In this document: positions 43,168-52,288 of the stretch, one piece after another | Layout: each line of letters opens with the position of its first letter | Numbering within the stretch: the stretch's first letter is position 1 | Origin: DASSJT01 sp963715025 | GTDB lineage: Bacteria; Actinomycetota; Actinomycetes; Actinomycetales; Dermatophilaceae | DNA: 64,000 nt | Assembly (NCBI GenBank): GCA_963715025.1 | Contig: CAVQQQ010000002.1 | Coordinates: 620,001-684,000 of the forward strand | Reading direction: 5' to 3' | The notes under the pieces: model-generated | Seen by the model: the letters and a program-made list of their open reading frames with translations, nothing else | Told to the model about the DNA's origin: nothing | Databases searched by the model: none | Program-made: the position numbers and the translations under genes

Positions 43168-46100
43168 TCAGCCCGCGTTGAAGTACTTGGCATCAGGGTG
43201 GTGCACGACCAGCGCATCCGTTGACTGCTCAGGGTGGAGCTGGAGTTCCTCCGACAGCGAGACACCGATACGCTCGGGATCCAGGAGGGCCACGAGCTTG
43301 GCGCGATCCTCGAGGTTGGGGCAGGCCGGGTATCCGAAGGAGTAGCGGGAGCCGCGGTGGCGCTGGCGCAGGATCTCCTCCAGCTGGGGGGAGTCCTCGT
43401 CGCCGAACCCCAGCTCCTCGCGCACCCGGGCATGCCACATCTCGGCCAGCGCCTCGGTGAGCTGCACCGAGAGGCCGTGCAGTTCGAGGTAGTCGCGGTA
43501 GGCGTTGTCGGCGAACATCTGCCCCGTCGCCTGGGCGACGCGGGAGCCCATCGTCACCAGCTGGAGTGGCAACACGTCTGGCACCCCGTCGGCCTCGTAG
43601 CGCTCGCGGCTCTTGAAGAAGTCCGCCAGGCACAGCCGCCGGTCGCGACGCTGCCGGGGGAACGTGAACCGACACACCTCCTCCCCGAACGTGGCGCGAC
43701 CGCGCTCCGCTTCGCGATGAGCCAGCACCACGACGTCATTGCCCTCGCTGTAGCACGGGAAGTACCCGTACACGACGGCCGCCTCGAGGAGGTCCTCGGT
43801 CTTGATCCGATCGAGCCACATCCGCAGGCGGGGATGACCCTCGGTCTCCACCAGCTCCTCGTAGGAGGGACCCTCGGCGCCGCGGCTGGGTTTCAGGCCC
43901 CACTGGCCCAGGAACGTGGCTCGCTCGTCGAGGTATGCCGTGTAGTCGGCCAACGCGATGCCCTTGACCACGCGGGTGCCCCAGAACGGCGGCGTGGGGA
44001 TCGCGTTGTCGCTCGCCACATCGGACCGCGTGGTGTCGCGGGTGGCGCCGTCGTCGTCCGGCTGGGCGACCTGGCGCACCCGGCGCTGGCGGAGCTCGGG
44101 CAGCGCGTCGGACAGGGACAGCTCAGGGTCGGTCTTGGCCATGGCCACGGCATCCATCAGGCGCAGTCCGTCGAAGGCGTCGCGGGCATACCGCACCTCG
44201 CCCTGGTAGATCTCAGCCAGGTCGTGCTCCACGTAGGCGCGGGTCAGTGCCGCACCGCCAAGCAGCACCGGCCAGCGCGCGGCAAGGCCCCGGGAGTTCA
44301 GCTCCTCGAGGTTCTCCTTCATGATGACCGTCGACTTCACGAGCAGCCCGGACATCCCGATGGCGTCGACGTCGTTCTCCTCGGCCGCCCGGATGATCTC
44401 CGAGATCGGCTGCTTGATGCCGATGTTGACGACCTCGTAACCGTTGTTCGACAAGATGATGTCGACCAGGTTCTTCCCGATGTCATGGACGTCGCCCTTG
44501 ACCGTCGCGAGGACGATGCGCGCCTTGGACCGGCGGGTGCCGCCTCCGAGCTGCTCCTCGATGTGCGGCTCGAGGAAGGCGACCGCGGCCTTCATGACCT
44601 CCGCCGACTGGAGCACGAAGGGCAGCTGCATCTCACCTCTGCCGAAAAGCTCGCCGACCGTCTTCATGCCGGCCAGGAGGTTGTCGTTGATGATGTCGAG
44701 CGGCCCCCGACCCGTGTCGAGCGCTGCCTGGAGGTCGTCTTCGAGCCCTTTGCGCTCGCCGTCGACGATGCGCCGAGCCAGACGCTCGTCGAGCGGGAGG
44801 GCGGCGAGCTCGTCGGCGCGCGAGGCCTTCATCGAGGCGGCGTCGACGCCCGAGAAGATCTCGAGGAACCGTTCCAGCGGGTCGTAGCCGTCGCGGCGGC
44901 GGTCGTAGACCAGGTCGAGCGCGGTGTCGCGCTGCTCGTCAGGGATCCGGTTGGTCGGCACGATCTTGGCGGCATGGACGATCGCCGAGTCGAGCCCCGC
45001 CTTGACGCACTCGTGCAGGAAGACCGAGTTGAGCACGATCCGGGCCGCCGGCGCGAGGCCGAACGACACGTTGGACACTCCGAGCGTGGTCTGCACCGAG
45101 GGGTAGCGGCGCTTCAGCTCGCGGATCGCCTCGATCGTCTCGATGGCGTCGCGTCGGGTCTCTTCCTGGCCTGTGGCGATGGGGAAGGTGAGGCAGTCGA
45201 CGACGATGTCCTCGACCCGCATGCCCCAGTCAGCGGTCAGCCGGTCGATCAGGCGACTGGCGATGGCAACCTTCTTGTCGGCGGTCCGCGCCTGGCCCTC
45301 CTCGTCGATGGTCAGCGCTACGACCGCCGCGCCGTGCTCGCGGACCAGCTGCATCATCCGCTGGTAGCGGGAGCCGGGGCCATCGCCGTCCTCGAAGTTG
45401 ACCGAGTTGACCACGGCCCGGCCGCCGAGCTGTTCCAGCCCGGCCTCGATCACGGCGGGCTCGGTCGAGTCGAGCACGAGTGGCAGCGTGCTGGAGGTGG
45501 CCAGTCGGCTGACAACCTGGGACATGTCGGCAACCCCGTCGCGACCGACGTAGTCGACGCAGACGTCGAGCAGGTGGGCGCCGTCGCGGGTCTGCTCGCG
45601 CGCGATCTCGACACAGGCATCCCAGCGCTCCTCGAGCATGGCCTCGCGGAACGCCTTGGACCCATTGGCGTTCGTGCGCTCGCCGATCGAGAGGAACGAC
45701 GCATCCTGGCGGAACGGCACGGCCTGGTAGAGCGAAGCGACACCCGGCTCAGGACGGGCACGCCGTGCAGGAGCCGCGTGGCCGCCGACCGCCTCCACGA
45801 CCAGGCGGAGGTGCTCGGGGGTGGTCCCACAGCACCCGCCCACCAGCGCCAGGCCGAACTCGTCGGCAAACCTGGTGTGCGCCCGCGCAAGCTCCTCGGG
45901 CGTCAGGGGGTAGCGCGCCCCGTCCTTGGTCAGCATCGGGAGACCGGCGTTCGGCATGCAGGTCACGGGGACACGCGCCTGCCGCGACAGGAGTCGCAGA
46001 TGCTCGCTCATCTCGGCCGGACCCGTCGCGCAGTTCAGCCCGATGGCATCGATCCGCAGGGGCTCCAGCGCCGTCAGCGCCGCACCGATCTCGGACCCCA

Positions 46101-46716
46101 GGAGCATGGTGCCCGTCGTCTCGACCGTGACCTGCACGAGGATCGGCAGGTCCTCCCCCGCATCGGCGAGGGCACGGTGGGCGCCCACGACGGCCGCCTT
46201 GGCCTGGAGCAGGTCTTGCGACGTCTCGATCAGGAATGCGTCCACTCCCCCGGCCACCAGGCCGCGGGCCTGCTCGGCGTAGGCGTCGCGCAGGACGGCA
46301 TACGGCGCGTGTCCCAGTGAGGGCAGCTTGGTGCCAGGCCCCATCGAGCCGAGCACGAACCTCTGCCGCCCATCGGCCGAGACGGTCGCGGCCGCCTCGA
46401 CCGCCTCGGCCGCGATGCGGGCGCCGGCCTCGGCGAGCTCGAAGATCCGGTCAGGGATGTCGTACTCGCCAAGGTTGGCGTAGTTGGCACCGAACGTGTT
46501 GGTCTCGATGGCGTCGACGCCGACCGCCAGGTAGGCGTCGTGCACGGAACGGACGATGTCCGGCCGGGTGACGTTGAGGATCTCGTTGCACCCCTCATAG
46601 CCTTGGAAGTCCTCGAGCGTCGGGTCAGCCGCCTGCAGCATGGTGCCCATGGCACCGTCGGCGACCAGGACACGCTGGCCCAGCTCGGCGCGGAATGCAT
46701 CGGAGCGGCTGCTCAT
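43168..46716 (-). CDS. metH: Cobalamin-dependent methionine synthase
   Basis: Transfers a methyl group from methyltetrahydrofolate to homocysteine through methylcobalamin. 1182 residues in four modules: homocysteine domain (zinc cysteines in GLNCATGP and GGCCGTTPEHL), pterin-binding domain from about 350 (GERTNANGSKAFREAM), cobalamin-binding domain with DVHDIGKNLV near residue 742, and the SAM-dependent activation domain (FYYPACPN-like end: RYSFGYPACPNLEDR). No cobalamin riboswitch is visible in the 130 bases upstream. It shows the usual actinobacterial neighbourhood with PAC2 and a HAD phosphatase. Confidence 0.97.
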   Translation of the reverse strand: MSSRSDAFRAELGQRVLVADGAMGTMLQAADPTLEDFQGYEGCNEILNVTRPDIVRSVHDAYLAVGVDAIETNTFGANYANLGEYDIPDRIFELAEAGARIAAEAVEAAATVSADGRQRFVLGSMGPGTKLPSLGHAPYAVLRDAYAEQARGLVAGGVDAFLIETSQDLLQAKAAVVGAHRALADAGEDLPILVQVTVETTGTMLLGSEIGAALTALEPLRIDAIGLNCATGPAEMSEHLRLLSRQARVPVTCMPNAGLPMLTKDGARYPLTPEELARAHTRFADEFGLALVGGCCGTTPEHLRLVVEAVGGHAAPARRARPEPGVASLYQAVPFRQDASFLSIGERTNANGSKAFREAMLEERWDACVEIAREQTRDGAHLLDVCVDYVGRDGVADMSQVVSRLATSSTLPLVLDSTEPAVIEAGLEQLGGRAVVNSVNFEDGDGPGSRYQRMMQLVREHGAAVVALTIDEEGQARTADKKVAIASRLIDRLTADWGMRVEDIVVDCLTFPIATGQEETRRDAIETIEAIRELKRRYPSVQTTLGVSNVSFGLAPAARIVLNSVFLHECVKAGLDSAIVHAAKIVPTNRIPDEQRDTALDLVYDRRRDGYDPLERFLEIFSGVDAASMKASRADELAALPLDERLARRIVDGERKGLEDDLQAALDTGRGPLDIINDNLLAGMKTVGELFGRGEMQLPFVLQSAEVMKAAVAFLEPHIEEQLGGGTRRSKARIVLATVKGDVHDIGKNLVDIILSNNGYEVVNIGIKQPISEIIRAAEENDVDAIGMSGLLVKSTVIMKENLEELNSRGLAARWPVLLGGAALTRAYVEHDLAEIYQGEVRYARDAFDGLRLMDAVAMAKTDPELSLSDALPELRQRRVRQVAQPDDDGATRDTTRSDVASDNAIPTPPFWGTRVVKGIALADYTAYLDERATFLGQWGLKPSRGAEGPSYEELVETEGHPRLRMWLDRIKTEDLLEAAVVYGYFPCYSEGNDVVVLAHREAERGRATFGEEVCRFTFPRQRRDRRLCLADFFKSRERYEADGVPDVLPLQLVTMGSRVAQATGQMFADNAYRDYLELHGLSVQLTEALAEMWHARVREELGFGDEDSPQLEEILRQRHRGSRYSFGYPACPNLEDRAKLVALLDPERIGVSLSEELQLHPEQSTDALVVHHPDAKYFNAG

Positions 46717-46812
46717 GGGGGAATCCTGCCCTTCGCGGCGGTAGGAGGGGGCTTCGGCGAGTCTACGCAGGGCCCGAGGCGGGGCTCAGGGGCATTCCGT
46801 AGGCTGGTCTTC

Positions 46813-46878
46813 GTGGCACACCACGCCCACCCCGAGGAGGCACCCCATGATCGAGCTCGAAGACCTGCCGGAGCTTGA
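46813..46878 (+). CDS. Possible leaderless short ORF overlapping the PAC2 start
   Basis: A GTG stands 7 nt after TAGGCT (46800-46805), so a transcript would start at or beside it. The 21-residue peptide, rich in histidine and glutamate (MAHHAHPEEAPHDRARR), ends 32 bases inside the PAC2 gene in another frame. The ribosome site of PAC2 (GAGGAG) lies within it. Such leaderless short ORFs are common in actinobacteria and can modulate the next gene; here there is no other evidence of translation. Confidence 0.3.
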   Translation: MAHHAHPEEAPHDRARRPAGA

Positions 46879-47698
46879 CGACCCGATCATGATCGCGGCC
46901 TTCGAGGGCTGGAACGACGCCGGCGAGGCAGCCACTGCGGTGGTCGACCACCTCGTGGAGATCTGGGACGCCGAGCCCATCGCCGCGCTGGACCCCGAGG
47001 ACTACTACGACTTCCAGGTCAACCGCCCGCGGGTCACCCAGGACGGGGGCCGGCGGCGGATCAGCTGGCGCACCACGCGCGTCCTGGTGGCCACGGGCAC
47101 GTCCCTGGGACGTGACGTCGTCCTCGTCCAGGGCATCGAGCCGTCCTTCCGGTGGCGCGCCTTCACCATCGAGCTCCTGGAGTTCGCCCGGCAGGCAGGG
47201 GTGTCGGCGGTCTACACCCTGGGCGCGCTGATGGCAGATGTCGCCCACAGCCGCCCGATCCCGGTGACCGCGACCTCTGACGACCCTGACGTCATTCACC
47301 GGTTCGACCTCGAGCAGAGCAAGTACGAGGGACCCACCGGCATCGTCGGCGTGCTCGCCGACGCAGCCGTCCAGGCCGGCCTCCAGTCGATCTCGTGCTG
47401 GGCAGCCATCCCCCACTACGCCGGGCACTCGCCCTCCCCGAAAGCCACCCTGGCGCTGCTCTCCCGCGTTGAGGAGCTGCTCGACGGGCCGATCGACCAC
47501 GGCGAGCTCCCGGAGCACGCCCGCGCCTGGGAGCGCGGAGTGAACGAGCTCGCGCAGTCCGACGAAGAAGTGGCCGAGTACGTGGAGTCGCTCGAGGAGG
47601 CCCAGGACACGGCCGAGCTGCCAGAGGCGAGCGGCGACGCGATCGCGCGGGAGTTCGAGCGCTACCTGCGCCGCCGCGGAACGGACGAACAGACGTAG
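46847..47698 (+). CDS. PAC2-family protein (proteasome assembly chaperone-like)
   Basis: 283 residues of the PAC2 fold, related to archaeal/eukaryotic proteasome assembly chaperone 2. Conserved pieces are PIMIAAFEGWNDAGEAATA, VLVQGIEPSFRWRAF, YTLGALMADVAHSRPIPVTA and WAAIPHYAGHSPSPKATLALL. In proteasome-bearing actinobacteria a role in proteasome assembly has been suspected but is not established. GAGGAG lies 8 nt before the ATG. Its last two codons begin a 15-base repeat array that runs past the stop. Confidence 0.88.
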   Translation: MIELEDLPELDDPIMIAAFEGWNDAGEAATAVVDHLVEIWDAEPIAALDPEDYYDFQVNRPRVTQDGGRRRISWRTTRVLVATGTSLGRDVVLVQGIEPSFRWRAFTIELLEFARQAGVSAVYTLGALMADVAHSRPIPVTATSDDPDVIHRFDLEQSKYEGPTGIVGVLADAAVQAGLQSISCWAAIPHYAGHSPSPKATLALLSRVEELLDGPIDHGELPEHARAWERGVNELAQSDEEVAEYVESLEEAQDTAELPEASGDAIAREFERYLRRRGTDEQT

Positions 47699-47779
47699 GC
47701 CGACCAGACGTGGGCCCACCGGACCTGGGCCCCCCAGCCGTGGGCCCATCAGACGGACGACGTCCAGACGGACGACGAC
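47690..47779 (+). repeat. 15-base tandem repeat across the PAC2 stop codon
   Basis: Six 15-base units run from 47690. The first, CAGACGTAGGCCGAC, holds the Gln-Thr-stop end of PAC2; the second has TGG where the first has TAG, and the frame then stays open (QTWAHRTWAPQPWAHQTDD...). The last two units have diverged to CAGACGGACGACGTC/C. The array ends in the gap before the convergent mshC. Confidence 0.85.
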
Positions 47780-47803
47780 CAGTCACAGGTCGCCGCGGCT
47801 CGC

Positions 47804-49051
47804 CTAGACGCGCACGCCCAGGATCGCGTCCAGCGCCCGGGCCAGGATCCCCGGCGCCGAGGCGTCAGGCCCACCCACGCGCAGGCAGTCGGTCGCCCAG
47901 CGGTCGACCGCCCGCAGCGCCCGCGGGGTGTCGAGGTCGTCGGCGACCGCCTCGCGGATCGCCTGCAGCACCGGCGACGACGAGGGCGCGGTGTTGACCG
48001 AGAGCGCCTCGCGCCACAGGGCCAGCCGGTCCTGCGCCTCCTTGAGAACCGCGTCGGTCCACTCCCAGTCGGTCGCGTAGTGGTGGGCCAGCAGGGCCAC
48101 GCGGATCGCCATCGGGTCGACGCCGTCGCCCCGCAGCTTCGACACCAGGACCAGGTTGCCCCGGGACTTGGACATCTTCTCGCCCTCGAACCCCACCATG
48201 GCCTGGTGGACGAAGAAGCGGGCGAACGGCTGCTCGCCGGTGAGGCCGACCGCCTGGACCGCGCTCATCTCGTGGTGGGGGAACAGGAGGTCCATGCCGC
48301 CGCCCTGCACGTCGAAGCTGTTGCCGAGGAGGTCGAGGGCGATGGCGGTGCACTCGATGTGCCAGCCGGGGCGCCCGGTCGAGAGGCCCTCGACGTCCCA
48401 GCCCGGTTCCCCGTCGCGCTGCGCCCGCCACAGCAGCGGGTCCAGCGGGTCGCGCTTTCCGGCTCGCTCAGGGTCTCCCCCGCGCTCCGCGTAGACCGCG
48501 AGCATCTGCTCTCGGGTCCAGGACGACACGGCTCCGAATGACGGCTCCTGGGCGAGGTCGAGGTAGACGTCCTCGCCCGGCGTGTCGCCTGCCGGCAGCC
48601 GGTAGGCCAGCCCCCGGTCGAGCAGCGTGCGCACGGCGCGCCCGATCGATGCCATGCTCTCGACGACCCCGACATAGTGGTCAGGCGGGATCACGGCCAG
48701 GGCGGTCATGTCCTCGCGGAAGAGGCTGATCTGCCGGGCGGCCAGGTCCTCCCACGCGACGCCGTCGTGGGCGGCCCGCTCCAGCAGCGGGTCGTCGATG
48801 TCGGTGACGTTCTGGACGTAGTCCACCTGGTGGCCCGCGTCGCGCAGGGCCCGGGTGAGAACGTCAAAGGTCACGTACGTGGCCGCATGGCCCATATGCG
48901 TGGCATCGTAGGGCGTGATGCCGCACACGTAGAGGCGTGCTGTAGGTCCTGCGGCGAGCGGACGCCGCTGGTGCGTTGCGCTGTCGGTCAGGCGCATCGG
49001 CAGCCCCGTGCCAGGGACAGCAGGGATGGACGGCGGGGGCCACGAGATCAC
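47804..49051 (-). CDS. mshC: Mycothiol ligase (Cys:GlcN-Ins ligase)
   Basis: Joins cysteine to 1-D-myo-inosityl-2-amino-2-deoxyglucopyranoside in mycothiol synthesis. 415 residues, shorter than cysteinyl-tRNA synthetase and lacking its C-terminal tRNA-binding end. Class I signatures are YDATHMGHA (HIGH) and EKMSKSRGN (KMSKS); zinc ligands include the cysteine of YVCGITPYD and HIECTA. N-terminal residues (SWPPPSIPAVPGTGLP) match MshC rather than CysS. It follows SCO1664 by 22 bases. Confidence 0.93.
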   Translation of the reverse strand: MISWPPPSIPAVPGTGLPMRLTDSATHQRRPLAAGPTARLYVCGITPYDATHMGHAATYVTFDVLTRALRDAGHQVDYVQNVTDIDDPLLERAAHDGVAWEDLAARQISLFREDMTALAVIPPDHYVGVVESMASIGRAVRTLLDRGLAYRLPAGDTPGEDVYLDLAQEPSFGAVSSWTREQMLAVYAERGGDPERAGKRDPLDPLLWRAQRDGEPGWDVEGLSTGRPGWHIECTAIALDLLGNSFDVQGGGMDLLFPHHEMSAVQAVGLTGEQPFARFFVHQAMVGFEGEKMSKSRGNLVLVSKLRGDGVDPMAIRVALLAHHYATDWEWTDAVLKEAQDRLALWREALSVNTAPSSSPVLQAIREAVADDLDTPRALRAVDRWATDCLRVGGPDASAPGILARALDAILGVRV

Positions 49052-49073
49052 GGGGGAAGCCTACGGCCGGGTC

Positions 49074-49876
49074 TCAGACTGGCGGCCAGGGGATGGCCGG
49101 CCACGTGCCCGACGGCAGCGGGTATGCCGGGTGCTCCAGCAGCGCCCGGCATCGGGCTTCCAGCGCGGTCACCTCTGCCTGGCGTGAGGAGGTCCTCGAG
49201 CCGCGTTCGCAGTGTCGAGTCGGGCTCGGCGAGAGCCGTGGCCACGGCGGACACGCGCTCTTGGTCTCCGGGCGCGATCGGCTCGCCGGCCCAGCCCCAA
49301 AGAACGGTTCGCAGCTTCGGCTCCTCGTGCAGGCTCAGGCCGTGGTCTATCCCGTAGAGGCGCTCCCCCGCCACCAGCAGGTGCGAGCCCTTGCGGTCGG
49401 CGTTGTTGAGCAGGGCGTCGAGGACGGCGACGGCGCGCAGCTCGGGGGTGTCGGCGTGGGCCACGACGAGTTGCTCGCCCCGGCGTCCCTCCCCACGCAG
49501 CACGGCGTGCCACCCAGAAGGGATCTGAGTGGGCGCGAAGACGTCAACCACGCGGTCGGGCGGCTCCTCGAGGGATCCGACCCACTCCTGCAGGGATCCG
49601 ACGCCAAGGGGGCCCCGCCGGAGCACTGTCGTGGGCACGGTCCCCCAGCCGCCGGCCTCCGAGATGAGGTAAGCGGCGACCTCGCGCTCGGCGAGCGTCC
49701 CGTCGGGGAAGTCCCACAGTGGCCGCTCCCCGGAGACCGGTTTGTAGACCGCCACGGCGCCGGCCGCCTCGTGGCCGATCCGGACGAGCAGTGCGGCGTT
49801 CGAGGCGTCGGAGAGCCGGCCGATGGGCTTCGATGGCTCCCTCCAGCAGCAGGCTGGAGGTGTCAGCCGCCGACAT
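49074..49876 (-). pseudogene. SCO1664-family kinase-like protein with two frameshifts
   Basis: The family (a PI3/4-kinase-like fold) is conserved in actinobacteria beside mshC. Here the N-terminus (LLLEGAIEA), core (AVYKPVSGERPLWDFPDG, LDALLNNADRKGSHLL, YGIDHGL) and C-terminus (AEVTALEARCRALLEHPAYP) are all present but in three frames. One extra base lies in the G-run at 49825-49827 and another at 49178-49179. Removing both gives 801 bases, 267 codons. Either the gene is decaying or these are indel errors; the near-perfect homology argues for a recent change or error. DUF3090 starts just upstream in the same operon. Confidence 0.8.
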
Positions 49877-49878
49877 GG

Positions 49879-50424
49879 CTAGCGGCGGTAGCCGTTGGCC
49901 CGAGGGCAGATGTGTCCCTCGGGGTCGAGCGGGCCGCCACAGAAGGGGCAGGGAGGTCGCCCAGCGGCGACGAGCGCGGCGCAGCGGCGGGCGAAGGCGC
50001 GGGCGCGGTCGGGCCGAAGCACAACGCGGACGGTGCGCGGTTCGGGGGGCAGACCGGCATCCTCGAGGTCTTCGAGCGCCACCCCCTCGTCCGGATCGCG
50101 GTCGTGGCACTCGATGACCAGCACGTGACGCTGGGGGTCCCACCCCAGACTCAGCGTGTTGACCCGGAACTCGTCCTCGATGGGTGTGTCAAGCGGGGCG
50201 TTGTCAGCGGCCGCAGCCGCGGCGGTATCGCTGCCTGCGCCCCCGGCAAGGGAGTCGAGGAGGTCGTTGATGCGGTCGGCCAAAACACTGACCTGCACCT
50301 TCTCCAGCGACACCGTGGTCACACGACGCCCGTCACTTGCCTGCAGGAAGAACGTCCGGTGCCCTGGTGGCCCCACGGTGCCGGCCACGAACCGCTCCGG
50401 TGGGTCGAACTCGTGGACCGCCAT
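49879..50424 (-). CDS. DUF3090-family protein
   Basis: 181 residues, a conserved actinobacterial family. The N-terminus AVHEFDPPERFVAGTVG and the C-terminal cysteine pattern (CPFCGGPLDPEGHICPRANG), which looks like a zinc knuckle, are characteristic. The function is unknown. The gene lies between the phosphomutase-like gene and SCO1664, a conserved order linked to mshC. Start ATG 50424. Confidence 0.9.
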   Translation of the reverse strand: MAVHEFDPPERFVAGTVGPPGHRTFFLQASDGRRVTTVSLEKVQVSVLADRINDLLDSLAGGAGSDTAAAAAADNAPLDTPIEDEFRVNTLSLGWDPQRHVLVIECHDRDPDEGVALEDLEDAGLPPEPRTVRVVLRPDRARAFARRCAALVAAGRPPCPFCGGPLDPEGHICPRANGYRR

Positions 50425-50434
50425 GAGTCCAAGC

Positions 50435-51208
50435 CTAAGCCACGGCCGGAGGCCCTCCTGGGCCTCCACCCACGACGCCGTCGCCCGGGAGCGGCCCCGT
50501 CTGACCGGCCTCAGGGTCCTCCGCGCCGGGCCCCTCCAGCCGCGGCGCCTCGGGCCGGGGCGTGAACCGGCGCAGGTCGCCGCCGACGAGGTTCAGCCCC
50601 AGGACCGCGGGCCTGCGGGTCGAGTAGACGACGACCGACACCGACCCGGGATCGACGGCAATCCGCTGGAAACTGTCGAGGTGGGCGCCAGCCGCCTCGG
50701 CAACCACCGCCTTGATCGGGTCACCGTGCGAGACCGCGACCCAGACCGAGGCCGGACCGTGCTGCGCGACGACCTCGGCGTCGATGCGGCGGACCGCGGA
50801 GACGACGCGGTGAGCCATCTCGGCAAGTGACTCACCGGCATACGCCTCGGAGTCGGGGAACCGCGCCTGGCTGGGCACGTCCTGGACCGTCCGCCAGAGC
50901 GGCTCGTCCGCGAGGCCCTCCAAGGCCCGGCCGGTCCAGGCGCCATAGCGGCACTCCCCCAGACCCTCGTCGACCGCGATGCCGGGATCGCTGGCCTGTC
51001 CCTCGGCGATCGCCTCGGCCGTCTGCCAGCAGCGCAGCAGCGGGCTCGTCACCAGCCGGACGACGGAGATGTCGGCGAGCAGGGCGCCGAGGGCTTTGGC
51101 CTGGTCGCGGCCGCGCTCGCTCAGGCCGACGCCGTCGGTCCACCCGGCCAGCGTGCCTGTCTCGTTGGCGGTCGAGTGTCCGTGTCGCACCAGGAGGCAC
51201 AGGGGCAT
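50435..51208 (-). CDS. Histidine phosphatase (MSMEG_4193-type phosphomutase-like)
   Basis: 257 residues of the phosphoglycerate mutase/histidine phosphatase superfamily. The phosphoacceptor histidine is in LVRHGHSTANETG, with TSPLLRCWQTAEAI, the second histidine in VAVSHGDPIKAVV, and GLGECRYGAWTGR. A proline/glycine-rich tail of about 35 residues follows the domain. Its substrate is unknown. It sits 10 bases before DUF3090. Confidence 0.9.
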   Translation of the reverse strand: MPLCLLVRHGHSTANETGTLAGWTDGVGLSERGRDQAKALGALLADISVVRLVTSPLLRCWQTAEAIAEGQASDPGIAVDEGLGECRYGAWTGRALEGLADEPLWRTVQDVPSQARFPDSEAYAGESLAEMAHRVVSAVRRIDAEVVAQHGPASVWVAVSHGDPIKAVVAEAAGAHLDSFQRIAVDPGSVSVVVYSTRRPAVLGLNLVGGDLRRFTPRPEAPRLEGPGAEDPEAGQTGPLPGDGVVGGGPGGPPAVA

Positions 51209-51268
51209 GGGGGCACTCTACGGCGGGGATGCTCGCCGACCCGCCCGCGGACGTGGTGGAGTAGCCCC

Positions 51269-52251
51269 GTGATCGTGGACCAGGCGCTCTACCGCGAGGG
51301 CCGCCGGCTGCCCTGTGGCGACCTCAGCGACGAGCTCGACCGGCTGCGCGACGACCGGTCCGGCAACGGCTTCCTGTGGATCGGCCTCAAGGACCCCACC
51401 GACGAGGAGTTCGACCTCGTCAACGACGAGCTCCAGCTGCACCCGCTCGCCGTCGAGGACGCCGTCAAGGGCAACCAGCGCGCCAAGATCGAGCTCTTCG
51501 ACAACACCACCTTCGTGGTGCTCAAGACGCTTCGCTACCTCGAGGAGACCTCCGACGTCGAGACCGGCGAGGTGATGGTCTTCGTCGGCGACCGGTTCGT
51601 CGTGACCGTGCGCCGGGGCGAGGCCAACCCGCTGGCCGGGGTGCGCCACCAACTGGAGGCCAACCCCGAACTGCTCTCCGAGGGCCCCGATGGCCGTGCT
51701 GCACGCCGTGATGGACAGCATCGTCGACAACTACGTGCGCATCGACTCCGAGGTGGCCACCGACCTCGACGAGATCGAGGAGGCCGTGTTCGCCGGCACC
51801 CGGCACGTGGACTCGGTGGCGATCTACCGGCTCAAGCGCGAGGTGCTGGAGTTCAAGCGCGCTGCCGTTCCCCTCGCCACGCCCCTGGTGCTCCTGCACA
51901 GCTCGGCGCGCAGCCCGGTGGCGAGCCAGGAGATGCGCCTGCGCTTCCGGGACGTCGCCGATCACCTGCAGACCGTCATCGACCACGTCGAGACCTATGA
52001 CCGCCTGTTGGCCGACGTGCTCAGTGCCCACCTCGCCCAGGTGGCCGTTCAGCAGAACAGCGACATGCGCAAGATCTCCGCCTGGGTCGCCATCGCGGCG
52101 GTCCCGACCATGATCGCCGGCATCTACGGCATGAACTTCGACCACATGCCCGAACTGCGGTGGGCCTGGGGCTACCCCGCCGTGCTGGCGCTCATGGCCA
52201 TCGCGTGCTCCTGGGCTGTACCGCGCCTTCCGCCGCTCGGGCTGGCTGTAG
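51269..52251 (+). pseudogene. corA: CorA-type magnesium transporter with two frameshifts
   Basis: The parts of a full CorA are present: cytoplasmic N-terminal domain (DQALYREGRRLPCGDLSDEL to NPLAGVRHQLEANPELL), the central helix, the first transmembrane segment with the YGMNF motif (IYGMNFDHMPEL), and the end FRRSGWL-stop. One extra C in the run at 51685-51688 shifts the frame after residue 139, and an extra G at 52213-52215 shifts it after the second membrane helix. Removing both gives 327 codons exactly. GTG 51269 has GGAG 7 nt upstream. This may be real inactivation or indel error. Confidence 0.8.
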
Positions 52252-52260
52252 AGCCGCAGC

Positions 52261-52288
52261 GATCAGGTGGCCGTGATCAGGTGGCCGT
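52261..52288. repeat. 14-base perfect direct repeat over the uppP stop codon
   Basis: GATCAGGTGGCCGT occurs twice in direct succession (52261-52274, 52275-52288). The second copy contains the uppP TGA (52277-52279) and its last codons; the first repeats them downstream of the stop. Confidence 0.9.

Noticed and set aside
43234..46320. Open frame of 1028 codons antisense to metH
   Set aside because: High-GC shadow of a real gene; the metH strand has all catalytic motifs, the antisense frame none.
46717..46846. Cobalamin riboswitch upstream of metH
   Set aside because: Only 130 bases, no B12-box-like sequence, and a different gene start on the other strand uses the region.
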